Part shown: piece by piece, positions 51,355 to 60,089 of the stretch
How positions within the stretch are numbered: the first letter of the stretch is position 1
Layout of the letters: every line of letters begins with the position of its first letter
NCBI RefSeq assembly: GCF_002532045.1
Contig: NZ_NWTG01000013.1
Span: forward strand, 62,001-126,000
Length of the DNA: 64,000 nucleotides
Source of the DNA: Bradyrhizobium sp. C9
GTDB lineage: Bacteria; Pseudomonadota; Alphaproteobacteria; Rhizobiales; Xanthobacteraceae
Direction: 5' to 3'
Program-made: the position numbers and the translations under genes
Notes under the pieces: model-generated
Databases searched by the model: none
What the model was told of the DNA's origin: nothing
What the model saw: only the letters and a program-made list of their open reading frames with translations

Positions 51355-52851
51355 TCAATGAATCGCCGCGTACATGATCTTCTCCTCGGTGGCCTCGAGC
51401 GCGGAGAATTCCTCGACCACCTTGCCCTGGCGCGAGACCAGGATGCGGTCGGAGAGGGCCATGATCTCGGGCAGATAGGATGAGATCACCACCACCGCCT
51501 TGCCCTCATCGGCGAGCTGATTGATCAGCTCGTGGATCTCGACAATGGCGCCGACGTCGACGCCGCGGGTCGGCTCGTCGAAGATGATCAGTTCGGGCTC
51601 CTGCACCAGCGACTTGGCGATCACGACCTTCTGCTGGTTGCCGCCTGAAAGCTCGACCACCCTGGCCTCGTCGCCGATGGCGCGGACCTTCAGCCGCTGG
51701 GTCCAGCTCTTGCCCACCGTGTTGGTCTCGCGCCGCGACAGCATCATCCGGCCGGCGGGAAATTTCGAGAGCAGCCCGAGATAGATGTTGCGGGCGATCG
51801 AGGCGGTCTCGAAGAAGCCCTCGACCTTGCGATCCTCGGTCACATAGGCGATGCCGGCCTTCACCGCCGGCGCCGGCACCCGGTAACGCACCGGCTTGTC
51901 ATGCAGCAGGATCTCGCCGCCGTGGAAGAAGTCGCGCTTCAACACGCCGGATACGATCTTGAAAGTCTCGGTGCGGCCTGCGCCGACCAGGCCGAACACG
52001 CCGGTGATCTGCCCGGCAAACACCGACAGCGAATTGTTCTTCACCATCGGCGCCATCTTGAGATTCTGCACCGTAAGCACGCGTGCGCCGGCGGGCCGGA
52101 CGCTGGCCTTCCTGGCGCCGTACAGCGTGTTGGAGAGGTCGCGTCCGACCATCGCCTGCACGATCGCGGCGCGATCGAATTTCGCCGCATCGTCGGTGAC
52201 GACGTGCTTGCCGTCGCGCAGCACGGTGATGCGGTCGGCGAGCAGCAGGGCCTCTTCCAGCGCATGCGAGATGAAGACGATCGAAACGCCGCGCTTCTTG
52301 AGATCGCGAACGAGGTCGAAGAAATATTTCTTCTCTTCCGGCGTCAGCGATGCGGTCGGCTCGTCGAAGATGATGACCTTGGCCTTGTGCAGGACCGCGC
52401 GCGCGATCTCCACCATCTGCTTCTTGGCCGCGCCGAGCCCGCTCACGGTCGCCGTCGGCGTCACGTCGAAATTGAGCGACTGCAGGAACTGCTGGGCGGC
52501 GATGTAGATGCCGCGCAGCCGGTTGTAGAACTTCTCCTGCCCGAGAAACAGGTTTTGCGCCACGGTCATGGTCGGCACCAGGCTGTTCTCCTGGAACACC
52601 ATGGCGATGCCGAGATTGCGGGCCTCGAGCGGCGTGCGCGGGGCGACGTCGGAGCCGTCGACCGTCATGCTGCCCGAGGTCAAGGTCACGACGCCGGCCA
52701 TCACCTTGGTCAGCGTCGACTTGCCGGCGCCGTTCTCGCCGACCAGCGCATGGATCTCGCCGCGGCGCAGGTCGAAGTCGACGCCCTCGATGGCGGGCAC
52801 GCCGGCGTAGAGCTTGGTAGCCTTGTGCAGGGACAGCACGGTGTCGCTCAT
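51355..52851 (-). CDS. Sugar ABC transporter ATP-binding protein (RbsA-type)
   Basis: 498 residues with two ATPase domains. Domain 1 has Walker A GENGAGKST (38-46), a degenerate signature around VSGLGAAKKQMVEIARA, and Walker B VIIFDEPTAS. Domain 2 has GLVGAGRTE in place of Walker A (usual for RbsA C-terminal halves), signature LSGGNQQKV and LIIFDEPTRGVD. It energises carbohydrate-type (CUT2) import. It is the last gene of the operon and overlaps the propeller gene by four bases. Confidence 0.95.
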   Translation of the reverse strand: MSDTVLSLHKATKLYAGVPAIEGVDFDLRRGEIHALVGENGAGKSTLTKVMAGVVTLTSGSMTVDGSDVAPRTPLEARNLGIAMVFQENSLVPTMTVAQNLFLGQEKFYNRLRGIYIAAQQFLQSLNFDVTPTATVSGLGAAKKQMVEIARAVLHKAKVIIFDEPTASLTPEEKKYFFDLVRDLKKRGVSIVFISHALEEALLLADRITVLRDGKHVVTDDAAKFDRAAIVQAMVGRDLSNTLYGARKASVRPAGARVLTVQNLKMAPMVKNNSLSVFAGQITGVFGLVGAGRTETFKIVSGVLKRDFFHGGEILLHDKPVRYRVPAPAVKAGIAYVTEDRKVEGFFETASIARNIYLGLLSKFPAGRMMLSRRETNTVGKSWTQRLKVRAIGDEARVVELSGGNQQKVVIAKSLVQEPELIIFDEPTRGVDVGAIVEIHELINQLADEGKAVVVISSYLPEIMALSDRILVSRQGKVVEEFSALEATEEKIMYAAIH

Positions 52852-53945
52852 GAGCCTGTCTCCTCGGCAAGCCCGGCGAGGGGCAGTTTCAGCACGCGGC
52901 CCGGTCCCTTGGCGATCAGCACGAGGTCGCTGCCCAGCTCGAGCGCTGCGACGACGCCGTGATTGACGCCGTCGACCCGGCTATGCAGCGAATAAAGCGG
53001 CTTGCCGTCTTCGCCGAGCCGGATCACGAGGCCGTAGGAACGCGGCGGCGCCCACGGCTTGATCACGCCCATGGTCTTGATGTGCGCGCCCTGCATCGGC
53101 TCCTTGAACGAGAAGCCCGAGCGCAGCCGCGGCGCCACCCAATAGGCCGGATCGATCTCGGCCATCATGCGGCGTCGGTAGGCCGGCTCGCGCAGCACGA
53201 ATTCGATCAGCTGGGTGCGTGCGGTGAATGCGGTGAGCCAATAGCCGCCGCCCGTGGCCTTCGACAGCCGCGACGGATAGACCGGCAGGTGGCCGAGCAC
53301 GATCTGCGGCGGCCTGCCATCCGCCACAAGCACGAGACGATGCCGCCAGCTCTCGCTGACCAGGACGCCATCGCCGCGCGCGCAGGCGCCGAAGGCGTAG
53401 CCGAGCTTCGAGGCCAGCGGCTTCACCGAGCGTGACTTGGGATCGAGCCGGAACACACGGCCGCTCCGGTTGAGCTCCATCAGGTCGCGCGCCCAATCGT
53501 CGACGCCGCAACTTGTCGAGCCGTCGGTTGCGATCAAGGCTCCATCGTCCGCCGGCGACAATGCGTTGATCGCATTGAAGGCGGCGTCGCTGAACGTCAC
53601 ATCAGGCTCGCCCGATGAAGGATTGGCATAGAGGCGCACCTCGCGGCCGCCGAGCGCGACCGCGATGCGGCCGTCGGCGAGCGCACACAGCGCCGAGATC
53701 GGCCGCTCGAAGCTGCGCAGCTCGCTCGCGGTGCTGCCGTCGAGGCGGAGGAGACGCCGGCCGTCGGCGACATAGAGGTTGCGGCCGTCGGTTGCGAGAT
53801 CCTCGAGCGCCTCGCACTCCAGCAAGGTGGTCGCGGCCTCCAGCTTCTGGTTCGGCTTGAGCGCGCCGTCGAACGACGGCACGGTGATGGTGGCCTCGCC
53901 GCGGCCGAGGAAGCGGTTGGCGAAATCCCTGACGGCCGCGATCAC
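52848..53945 (-). CDS. SMP-30/strictosidine-synthase-like beta-propeller protein
   Basis: 365 residues without a signal peptide, made of repeated propeller blades, such as EDLATDGRNLYVADGRRLL and SALCALADGRIAVALGGREV. The C-terminal half shares PxxRRRM, GxxxxF and a closing strand pattern with the propeller fused to the upstream permease. Relatives hydrolyse lactones or esters, or form alkaloid bonds; catalytic residues cannot be assigned here. ATGA overlaps join it to both neighbours, so it is made in step with the transporter. A role in processing or sensing the imported compound is inferred. Confidence 0.8.
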   Translation of the reverse strand: MIAAVRDFANRFLGRGEATITVPSFDGALKPNQKLEAATTLLECEALEDLATDGRNLYVADGRRLLRLDGSTASELRSFERPISALCALADGRIAVALGGREVRLYANPSSGEPDVTFSDAAFNAINALSPADDGALIATDGSTSCGVDDWARDLMELNRSGRVFRLDPKSRSVKPLASKLGYAFGACARGDGVLVSESWRHRLVLVADGRPPQIVLGHLPVYPSRLSKATGGGYWLTAFTARTQLIEFVLREPAYRRRMMAEIDPAYWVAPRLRSGFSFKEPMQGAHIKTMGVIKPWAPPRSYGLVIRLGEDGKPLYSLHSRVDGVNHGVVAALELGSDLVLIAKGPGRVLKLPLAGLAEETGS

Positions 53946-56065
53946 GACGCTTTCCCCCAGCGCTTGTCATACTGCACGTAGTTCGGATCCGCGTTGTCGA
54001 GCTTGTAACGACCGATCCGGTTGTTCATGATGCCGCCGAGATAGAGATAGCCGCGATGCTCGCGCATCGAGGTGATCATCGGGTGGTTCTCGCCGCGCAG
54101 GTCCCAGAAGGATTCGAGGATCTTGCCCTGCTCGTTGAACTTGACGACGCAGCCGGTGTTGATGTTCGGGAACAGCCATTCGTCGACCGGGACGCGCTTG
54201 GCCATGCGGCGGCGGAAGCCCGGCATCTTCCAGGCGAGATCGAGCGAGGGGCTGCGCATGCCGACCAGCGCCAGCCAGTAATTGCCGTCGGAGGCGAGGT
54301 TGATGTTGTCGGGATAGCCCGGCAGATTGTCCATCACCACCTCGACCTGGCCCTTCTTCGGCCCCGCGAACCACAGCCGCTTGATCGAGCAGCCGAAGGT
54401 TTCGGCGAACAGGATCGACTGGCCGTCGCTGGCGACGCAGATGCCGTTGGGGAATTTGAGGCCGCGCAGCGCCGTATGGGTGGCGCCGGTCTTGGTGTCG
54501 TAGCAGATGATGCGGCCGTTGCCGCGCGCCTCGAGGCCGTCGATCGGCCATTCGTCCATCTCGTAGCGCACGGTGGCTTCCGAGAAGAAGATCAGGCCGT
54601 CGTCGGTGATGTCGAGGTCGTCGGCGAGCCGCAGGCGGCTGTCGTCATTGACCGAATGCATGCTGCGATTGGTCTCGTCGGTCGCCTTCTCGACGGTGCC
54701 GTCGGGCGCGATCCGGTACAGGCCCATGCCGCCGATGCAGACATAGAGATTGTCCTGCCGGTCGAACGCCATGCCGAGCGGCTGACCGCCGATATGGGCG
54801 AACACCTCCATGCGCTGATAGTCGGGCGCGAAGAAGCGCATGATGTCGCCATGGCGCGAGCCGGCGTAGAGATTGTTGTTGCGATCGAGGATCACGTCTT
54901 CCGGCGCCTCGATGCGGCCGAGGCCGATCAATTCGACGTCGCGCAGCTTGTCGTTCTGCTCGAACGGACCGCCCTGGCCGATCTCGGTGGCCGGGGGCGG
55001 CGGCAATGCGTGATAGGTCGGCGCGACATAGACCTTGCTGATGATGCGGGTGCGGTTCTTCTGCCAGCGGATGTCGACCATCGCGGCGACCAGCAGGATG
55101 CCTGCGAGCGCCATGCGGTTGATGCCGCCGCGGGCATTGAGCGTAGTGAGGCCGTTGGTGATCAGGAGCACGATCAGCACGCCGACCAGCGATTTGGCGA
55201 CCGAGCCCTTGCCACCGCCGAGCGTGATGCCGCCGAGCACGGTCGCGGTCAGCACGATCACCTCGAGGCCGACGCCGATGTCGCCGCCGACGGTGCCGAG
55301 CCTGGCTGCGAAGAACAGCGCGGCGATGCTGGTGAGCACGCCGCTCGCGACGTAACAGAGCGCGATGGTGCGGCGAACCGGAATGCCGGAATTGTAGGCC
55401 GAGCGGCGCGAGCCGCCGATCGCGGTGATGTGCCAGCCCGGGCGCAGCCGCGTCATGAAGATATGGCCGAAGATCGCGATCGCGATGTAAACCAGCGCGA
55501 CGCTCGGAATGCCGAACACGTCGCCGCCGCCGATGAAATTCCAGGACGGGATATCGGGGAAGGCCGCGGCGATCGAATTGGAGTAGCGTTGGATCAGGAG
55601 GTCGAACGCCGAGCGGTAGATGATCAAGGTGATCAGCGTGGTGATGAAGGCGCGTAGCCTCAAGTATCCGATCAGGACGCCGTTGACGGCGCCGAGCAGC
55701 GCGCCGCAGGCGAGGGTGGCGACCACCACCGCAGGCACCGGCCAGTTCAGCACGTCGAGCAGATAGAGCGCGCAGAAATCCGTCAGCGCGAAGATCGAGC
55801 CGACCGACAGATCGATGCCGCCGACGATGACCACCAGCGCCATGCCGAGCCCGATGAAGCCGATCTCGCCGGCCTGCCGCGCGGTGTCGGCAAGGCTCGC
55901 CGGCGACAGGAAATGATCGATGGAGCGGCTGAGCGCAAAGCCGACGATCAAGAGCAGGATCACCGGAATAGCGGTCTCGGTCCAACGCTTGGACAGGATC
56001 TCGCCGAGGAGATGATCCGGCCAATAGCGGTAACGCAGGCTCGTCAGGGTATCGCGCATCGGCAT
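53942..56065 (-). CDS. ABC transporter permease fused to a strictosidine-synthase-like beta-propeller
   Basis: 707 residues. Residues about 1-340 are an RbsC-type permease with about ten helices (IGFIGLGMALVVIVGGIDLS, VNGVLIGYLRLRAFITTL, TATVLGGITLGGGKGSVA). After a basic stretch (RWQKNRTRIISK) and a PPPP linker, residues about 385-700 form a propeller with DRNNNLYAGSRHGDIMRFF, LADDLDITDDGLIFFSEAT and LPGYPDNINLASDGNYWLAL. By the positive-inside rule the propeller would be cytoplasmic. It would bind or convert the substrate as it enters. The frame is continuous, so this is a real fusion rather than two genes. Confidence 0.88.
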   Translation of the reverse strand: MPMRDTLTSLRYRYWPDHLLGEILSKRWTETAIPVILLLIVGFALSRSIDHFLSPASLADTARQAGEIGFIGLGMALVVIVGGIDLSVGSIFALTDFCALYLLDVLNWPVPAVVVATLACGALLGAVNGVLIGYLRLRAFITTLITLIIYRSAFDLLIQRYSNSIAAAFPDIPSWNFIGGGDVFGIPSVALVYIAIAIFGHIFMTRLRPGWHITAIGGSRRSAYNSGIPVRRTIALCYVASGVLTSIAALFFAARLGTVGGDIGVGLEVIVLTATVLGGITLGGGKGSVAKSLVGVLIVLLITNGLTTLNARGGINRMALAGILLVAAMVDIRWQKNRTRIISKVYVAPTYHALPPPPATEIGQGGPFEQNDKLRDVELIGLGRIEAPEDVILDRNNNLYAGSRHGDIMRFFAPDYQRMEVFAHIGGQPLGMAFDRQDNLYVCIGGMGLYRIAPDGTVEKATDETNRSMHSVNDDSRLRLADDLDITDDGLIFFSEATVRYEMDEWPIDGLEARGNGRIICYDTKTGATHTALRGLKFPNGICVASDGQSILFAETFGCSIKRLWFAGPKKGQVEVVMDNLPGYPDNINLASDGNYWLALVGMRSPSLDLAWKMPGFRRRMAKRVPVDEWLFPNINTGCVVKFNEQGKILESFWDLRGENHPMITSMREHRGYLYLGGIMNNRIGRYKLDNADPNYVQYDKRWGKAS

Positions 56066-56092
56066 TCCAGCAAGGCGTTCGATTTCGGGAGA

Positions 56093-56127
56093 TTGACGTC
56101 CCGGGCGGAGCGCGCCCGGGACGTCAA
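56093..56127 (-). promoter_or_regulatory. Intercistronic 15-bp perfect hairpin
   Basis: TTGACGTCCCGGGCG (56093-56107) is the exact complement of CGCCCGGGACGTCAA (56113-56127), with a 5-base loop. It lies between the binding-protein stop and the fusion-permease start in the leftward operon. Such hairpins protect upstream mRNA or cut read-through, so binding protein outnumbers permease. No T-run follows on the minus strand. Confidence 0.7.
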
Positions 56128-56142
56128 GCGGATGTGGCCGGG

Positions 56143-57159
56143 CTACTTCTTCAGGTCACTGAGATTCCAGCACGCGGTCTGGCTGTCCGCGTTCTCCTTG
56201 GTTATCGGAATCAGGGTGGTGTATTCCGAACCCTTGATCGAGCCGGCCTTGGCACCGGACGACAGCAGCCATTTGATGGTGCCTGCCATCTGCGCGGCCT
56301 GGGTCGGCACGTCGTAGCTCAGGTTGAGGTCGAAGGCGCCGGACTTCACGAGCTCGCAGGCGCCCTTGCGCTCGCCGCCGCCGGAGGTGGCGACGAACAC
56401 CTTGCCGGTCAGGCCGGCTTCCTTCACCGCGGCCGCGGTGCCGATGTCCATGCCGTCCCAGAAGCCGACGATGCCGCACAGATCGGGATTCTGCTTCAGC
56501 ACCGTCTGGGTGATCGCCTTGGCCTTTGCGGCATCCCAGTCCGCGGCCTGGCTCGAGACCACTTTGATTTCCGGATGCTTGGCAAGCACGTTCTCGACGC
56601 CCTTGAGCGTGTAGGCGCTGGCCGCGGCCGAAAGCGCGCCCTGCACGATGGCGATCTTGTTCGACTTGCCCTGGCACGCCTTGACCACGGCTTCAGTGTC
56701 CTTCTCGCCGATCTCGATCCAGTTGGCGCCGACGAAGGCCGAAGAGCGATAGGCCGATCCCATGTTGATCTGGATGACGTAGATGCCCTCGTTCTCGGCG
56801 CGCTGCAGCAGCTTGGCGTAGGTCTGCACGTCCGGATTGTGGATCACCATCACGGCCGGCTTCTCCGAGATCAACGAGGTCACCGCCTGCGCGCCGGCAT
56901 TGGTGTTCCAGTTGGGATCGCGGATCTCGAACTTGACGCCGAGGGGCTCTAGCTCCTTCTTCATGCCGGCGTACCAGCCTTCGGTGAGGTCGAAGTTCAT
57001 GGCGACCGGAACGTAGGCCACCGTCTTGCCGGCAAGGGCCTCCTTGAACGGCTTCTGGAACGGCTCGTCGAGGCCCTGCTGGGCCAGAGCCGGGGCGGCG
57101 ATGGCCGCGAGCCCGAGCGTTGCGGCGATCACCTTGGCAGTCCTGACAGCGTATTTCAT
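56143..57159 (-). CDS. Sugar-type ABC transporter substrate-binding protein
   Basis: A 338-residue periplasmic binding protein of the RbsB/Peripla_BP_4 group. The signal peptide is MKYAVRTAKVIAATLGLAAI (cleavage near ALA/QQ). The mature protein has VAYVPVAMNFDLTEGWYAGM, AVMVIHNPDVQTYAKLLQRA and GIVGFWDGMDIGTAAAVKEA, the two-lobe hinge pattern. AAGGAGG precedes the ATG at 57159. It is flanked by two permease genes; the ligand is not known. Confidence 0.94.
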   Translation of the reverse strand: MKYAVRTAKVIAATLGLAAIAAPALAQQGLDEPFQKPFKEALAGKTVAYVPVAMNFDLTEGWYAGMKKELEPLGVKFEIRDPNWNTNAGAQAVTSLISEKPAVMVIHNPDVQTYAKLLQRAENEGIYVIQINMGSAYRSSAFVGANWIEIGEKDTEAVVKACQGKSNKIAIVQGALSAAASAYTLKGVENVLAKHPEIKVVSSQAADWDAAKAKAITQTVLKQNPDLCGIVGFWDGMDIGTAAAVKEAGLTGKVFVATSGGGERKGACELVKSGAFDLNLSYDVPTQAAQMAGTIKWLLSSGAKAGSIKGSEYTTLIPITKENADSQTACWNLSDLKK

Positions 57160-57200
57160 TGCTTCCTCCTTGGTCGTGATTGATCGTTCTTTGACTTGGT

Positions 57201-58172
57201 TCAGATGTCGCCCTGCTGTGCCGTTTCTTCGTTGCGCGGATTCAGGAATGAGTCCGTAATGACGGCGAGAAGCAGGACGACACCTTTGACGAGGTTTTGT
57301 CCGGCGTAGGAGATGTCCATGATGGTCATCCCGTTCAGCATGGTGCCGATCAGCAGCGTTCCGATGATGACGTTGAGCACGCCGCCGCGGCCGCCCGACA
57401 GGCCGATGCCGCCGAGCACGACGACGAGAATGACGTCGTAGATCAGGGTCGAATTGAAGACCCGGGTCGGCATCGAGTTGACCGACGCCGCCATCACCAA
57501 GCCCGCGAAGCAGCCGATCAGGGCCGCGACGACATATTGCAACACGATGATCGGCCGCGAGGGGATGCCGGTGACGCGAGCCGCATAGGGATTGTCGCCG
57601 ATCGCGTAGATATAGGCGCCCCAGCGCGTCTGTCGTAGCAGGAAGGCGACCACCACGCAGGCGATCGCGAACATCACGATCGAGGTCGGGATGCCGGCGA
57701 TGGTGCCTTGTCCGAGCCGCTCGAATCCCTTCATGCCGTCGCTCCACTGCACGACGTCGAGCTGAAACAGCGCGGCCTGTCCGAGGCCGGCGAGCAGCAG
57801 GCCGGTCGCCAGCGTCGCAAACAGCGAAGGGACCTCGGCGTAGGCGATCAGCCAGCCATTGACCAGGCCGAACGCGATCGTGAGTAGCACGGCGGTCAGC
57901 AGCGAGGCCGGCAGCGAGTGGCCGTTCTGCACCATCTGCAGCACGAGCCCCGGAGGCACCGCGAGGGCTGCGATCAGCGAGATGTCGATGCCGCGGCCGA
58001 TCACGACCAGCGCCATCGCAAGCCCGAGGATGCCGAGCACCGCGACGTTCTGCAGCAGCGTCAGCATGTTTTCCGGCGTCAGGAAGCCGCGCAGGAAAAT
58101 CGAGAACGCCAGGAACAGCACGGCGAATACGGCGAAGACGATCTCCTGTTGATTGAACCGCAATCGCTTCAT
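57201..58172 (-). CDS. ABC transporter permease (RbsC-type)
   Basis: 323 residues with about ten helices. Typical CUT2 permease stretches are LGLAMALVVIGRGIDISLIA, FGLVNGWLIAYAEVPSLFAT and VVLGGIGLSGGRGGVLNVII. It is the unfused partner of the permease-propeller protein encoded further along, so the importer probably uses a heterodimeric channel. It begins 19 bases after the TetR-type regulator gene ends, in the same transcript direction. Confidence 0.94.
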   Translation of the reverse strand: MKRLRFNQQEIVFAVFAVLFLAFSIFLRGFLTPENMLTLLQNVAVLGILGLAMALVVIGRGIDISLIAALAVPPGLVLQMVQNGHSLPASLLTAVLLTIAFGLVNGWLIAYAEVPSLFATLATGLLLAGLGQAALFQLDVVQWSDGMKGFERLGQGTIAGIPTSIVMFAIACVVVAFLLRQTRWGAYIYAIGDNPYAARVTGIPSRPIIVLQYVVAALIGCFAGLVMAASVNSMPTRVFNSTLIYDVILVVVLGGIGLSGGRGGVLNVIIGTLLIGTMLNGMTIMDISYAGQNLVKGVVLLLAVITDSFLNPRNEETAQQGDI

Positions 58173-58191
58173 TGCCTCGTCCTTCCTGCTG

Positions 58192-58941
58192 CTATGGCTG
58201 CGCCGTCGGCCTGGATCTCGTGCGGGAGCCGGTCGCGACGCGGCCGGGCCGCGTCCTGCCGGCGACTGCGGCGTCGACGAAGGCGCCGACGGCGTTGATG
58301 TAGGCCTCGATCGAGGTGCCGCGCCTGCGGTACTTCGCGCGCTTGACGTACCAGTCCTGCAACAGCGGCTTGATCAGCGAGGCCGTCAGCGTGACCTGGT
58401 CGACGGCGAACGCCCCGCTGGCGACGCCCTGCTTCAGGACATCGGCGATGATCTTCTCGGTCATCACCTCCATCTCGATGGCGCGCTGGCGCTCCGCGGG
58501 CGGAAACGATTTCGCTTCCATGAAGGAGAACACGAACCAGGGCTGCATCGCCTCGCTCATGCGAACATGGGTAGCGATGATCCAGTGCAAATGCTTGCGC
58601 GCATCCTGCTTCACGCCGGCGGGCGGCGCGGTGAGGACCTCTGCGGCCGTTTCGGCGACCTCGCCGAGGATCATCGACAGCAGCGTCGGCTTGCTGTCGA
58701 AATAGGTGTAGAGGCCGCCCATGCTGAGGCCGGAGGCCTCAGCGAGCTGGCGCAGCGTGGTGGCATGAAAGCCGTGCTTGTTGGAAAGCGTGAGCGTCGC
58801 GCCGATGATGCGCGTGAGGTTCGGAACGGCGAGATGCGATTTCTGCACCCGGATGGAATCGCGATGGCGTTCGAGGATGCGTGCGCAAAGCACGTCCATC
58901 GCGAACGCATTCGTCCCCGGCCGCTGACGCGCGAGACCCAC
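58192..58941 (-). CDS. TetR-family transcriptional regulator
   Basis: About 249 residues. The N-terminal DNA-binding domain reads IIGATLTLSNKHGFHATTLR, then LAEASGLSMGGLYTYFDSK, the TetR helix-turn-helix; a helical ligand domain follows. I chose the GTG at 58941 because GGGAGG lies four bases upstream; the ATG at 58899 is an alternative. It is the first gene of the ABC-importer operon and probably controls it by binding its own promoter. The C-terminus is a short Arg/Thr-rich tail. Confidence 0.9.
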   Translation of the reverse strand: MGLARQRPGTNAFAMDVLCARILERHRDSIRVQKSHLAVPNLTRIIGATLTLSNKHGFHATTLRQLAEASGLSMGGLYTYFDSKPTLLSMILGEVAETAAEVLTAPPAGVKQDARKHLHWIIATHVRMSEAMQPWFVFSFMEAKSFPPAERQRAIEMEVMTEKIIADVLKQGVASGAFAVDQVTLTASLIKPLLQDWYVKRAKYRRRGTSIEAYINAVGAFVDAAVAGRTRPGRVATGSRTRSRPTAQP

Positions 58942-59318
58942 GTTGCCTCCCTGGCTATGTCCCCGGACATTGCATTTGGTTGCCGGTCCGGGCCGGGCTT
59001 TGCGCCCTTGCTCAATTCCTAGCCCACGAACCGCGGTTCGGAAAAGGGGGATAATCAAATTTTCTGAGAGAGCGCTCGCTCGTTTTTTGGCCCCGCGCCG
59101 CGTCGCTTGCCTGGAGCCCGGCGCCGCTCCGGCGCGGTTCGGGAACTTTTCGCGCTGAAAGGTCAGCACAAATCCCGGGCACTTCGGCCGATCGTGCTGC
59201 CAGTTAGACGGCCGTCACATTCCAGATATAAGAACGCAGGCTCGTTGGCCGGAAGGCCAACCCGCACAGACATGCTGGCCGAATTTCACCCACGGTCACT
59301 TTGGGCCGAAGCAAGGTT
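58942..59318. other. Divergent promoter gap, TetR operon / STN gene
   Basis: No gene seen. The gap should hold the promoter and TetR operator for the leftward operon and the promoter of the rightward STN-TonB genes. An imperfect A/T-rich stretch around 59053-59092 (CAAATTTTCTGAGAGAGCGCTCGCTC) includes the inverted repeat GAGAGCGCTC, an operator candidate. Confidence 0.4.
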
Positions 59319-60089
59319 ATGACGGCAGTTGGATCACATGGTGCACGCGCGGGGGCTGCGATCAGCGCTGACGCTCCGGGAGCCTCCGCAACGTCGCGGT
59401 ATCTGTTCGGGATTTGTGCTGCGCTCCTTATCGGCAGCATCTGCGCGGTTGCCGCGCAGCAGCGCGACACCGTTGCGGCATCTGCAGCGATTGAATTCAA
59501 CATCCCGGCCCAGCCGCTTGCGAGCGCGCTGCAGGCCTATGGCGAACGCACCGGCGTTCAGGTGCTCTATGAGAGCAATTCCGCGACGGGACGGAAATCG
59601 ACCTCGGTCGAAGGCAACCTCACGCCCGAGGATGCATTGAATTTGCTGCTGACTGGAACCGACCTGAAGGTCCAGTACATTCGTCCGGATGCCATCACGC
59701 TTGCTTCGCGCGCCGTGCGCGCCGACCGTCCGCCGGCGAGCCCACTTGCGACCGCGGATCTATCGCTCGGCACGCTCCAGGTGCGGGCGAGCAGTGACGG
59801 CAACGACACCGGCGCACTGCGCGACTACAGCGAAAGCCTGCAGCTCGACCTTCAAAAGGCGTTGCAGAAGAATATCGGGTCTCGCGGCGGCAGCTATCAG
59901 CTCATTGTCGATCTGTGGATCGATCCCTCGCGCACGATCCAGCGAACCCAATTGTTGCGCTCCACCGGCGATCAGAATCGCGATGCAGCCGTGACCGCGG
60001 CGCTGCAAGGATTGACCGTGAGCCGAACCACGCCGGCGAATGCTTCGCAGCCGGTTCGGATCGCGATCCGGGTGAAGTCGTTCCAATGA
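59319..60089 (+). CDS. STN-domain (secretin/TonB short N-terminal) protein
   Basis: 256 residues. An N-terminal hydrophobic segment (about 28-46) is followed by an STN domain (about 60-115): EFNIPAQPLASALQAYGERT, LYESNSATGRKSTSVEGNLT and ALNLLLTGTDLKVQY. The C-terminal half (about 150-255) contains TLQVRASSDGNDTGALRDY and a TonB-C-like strand pattern (DRTIQRTQLLRSTGDQNRDA type). STN domains normally front FecA-type receptors and contact FecR; here no receptor barrel follows. The ATG overlaps no gene; its stop overlaps the next start (ATGA). Confidence 0.85.
   Translation: MTAVGSHGARAGAAISADAPGASATSRYLFGICAALLIGSICAVAAQQRDTVAASAAIEFNIPAQPLASALQAYGERTGVQVLYESNSATGRKSTSVEGNLTPEDALNLLLTGTDLKVQYIRPDAITLASRAVRADRPPASPLATADLSLGTLQVRASSDGNDTGALRDYSESLQLDLQKALQKNIGSRGGSYQLIVDLWIDPSRTIQRTQLLRSTGDQNRDAAVTAALQGLTVSRTTPANASQPVRIAIRVKSFQ

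Noticed and set aside
51161..51358. 65-codon frame overlapping the ABC ATPase stop by ATGA
   Set aside because: The overlap looks operon-like, but composition, absence of a ribosome site and the lack of any recognisable pattern argue against a gene; a hairpin suited to ending the operon lies inside it.
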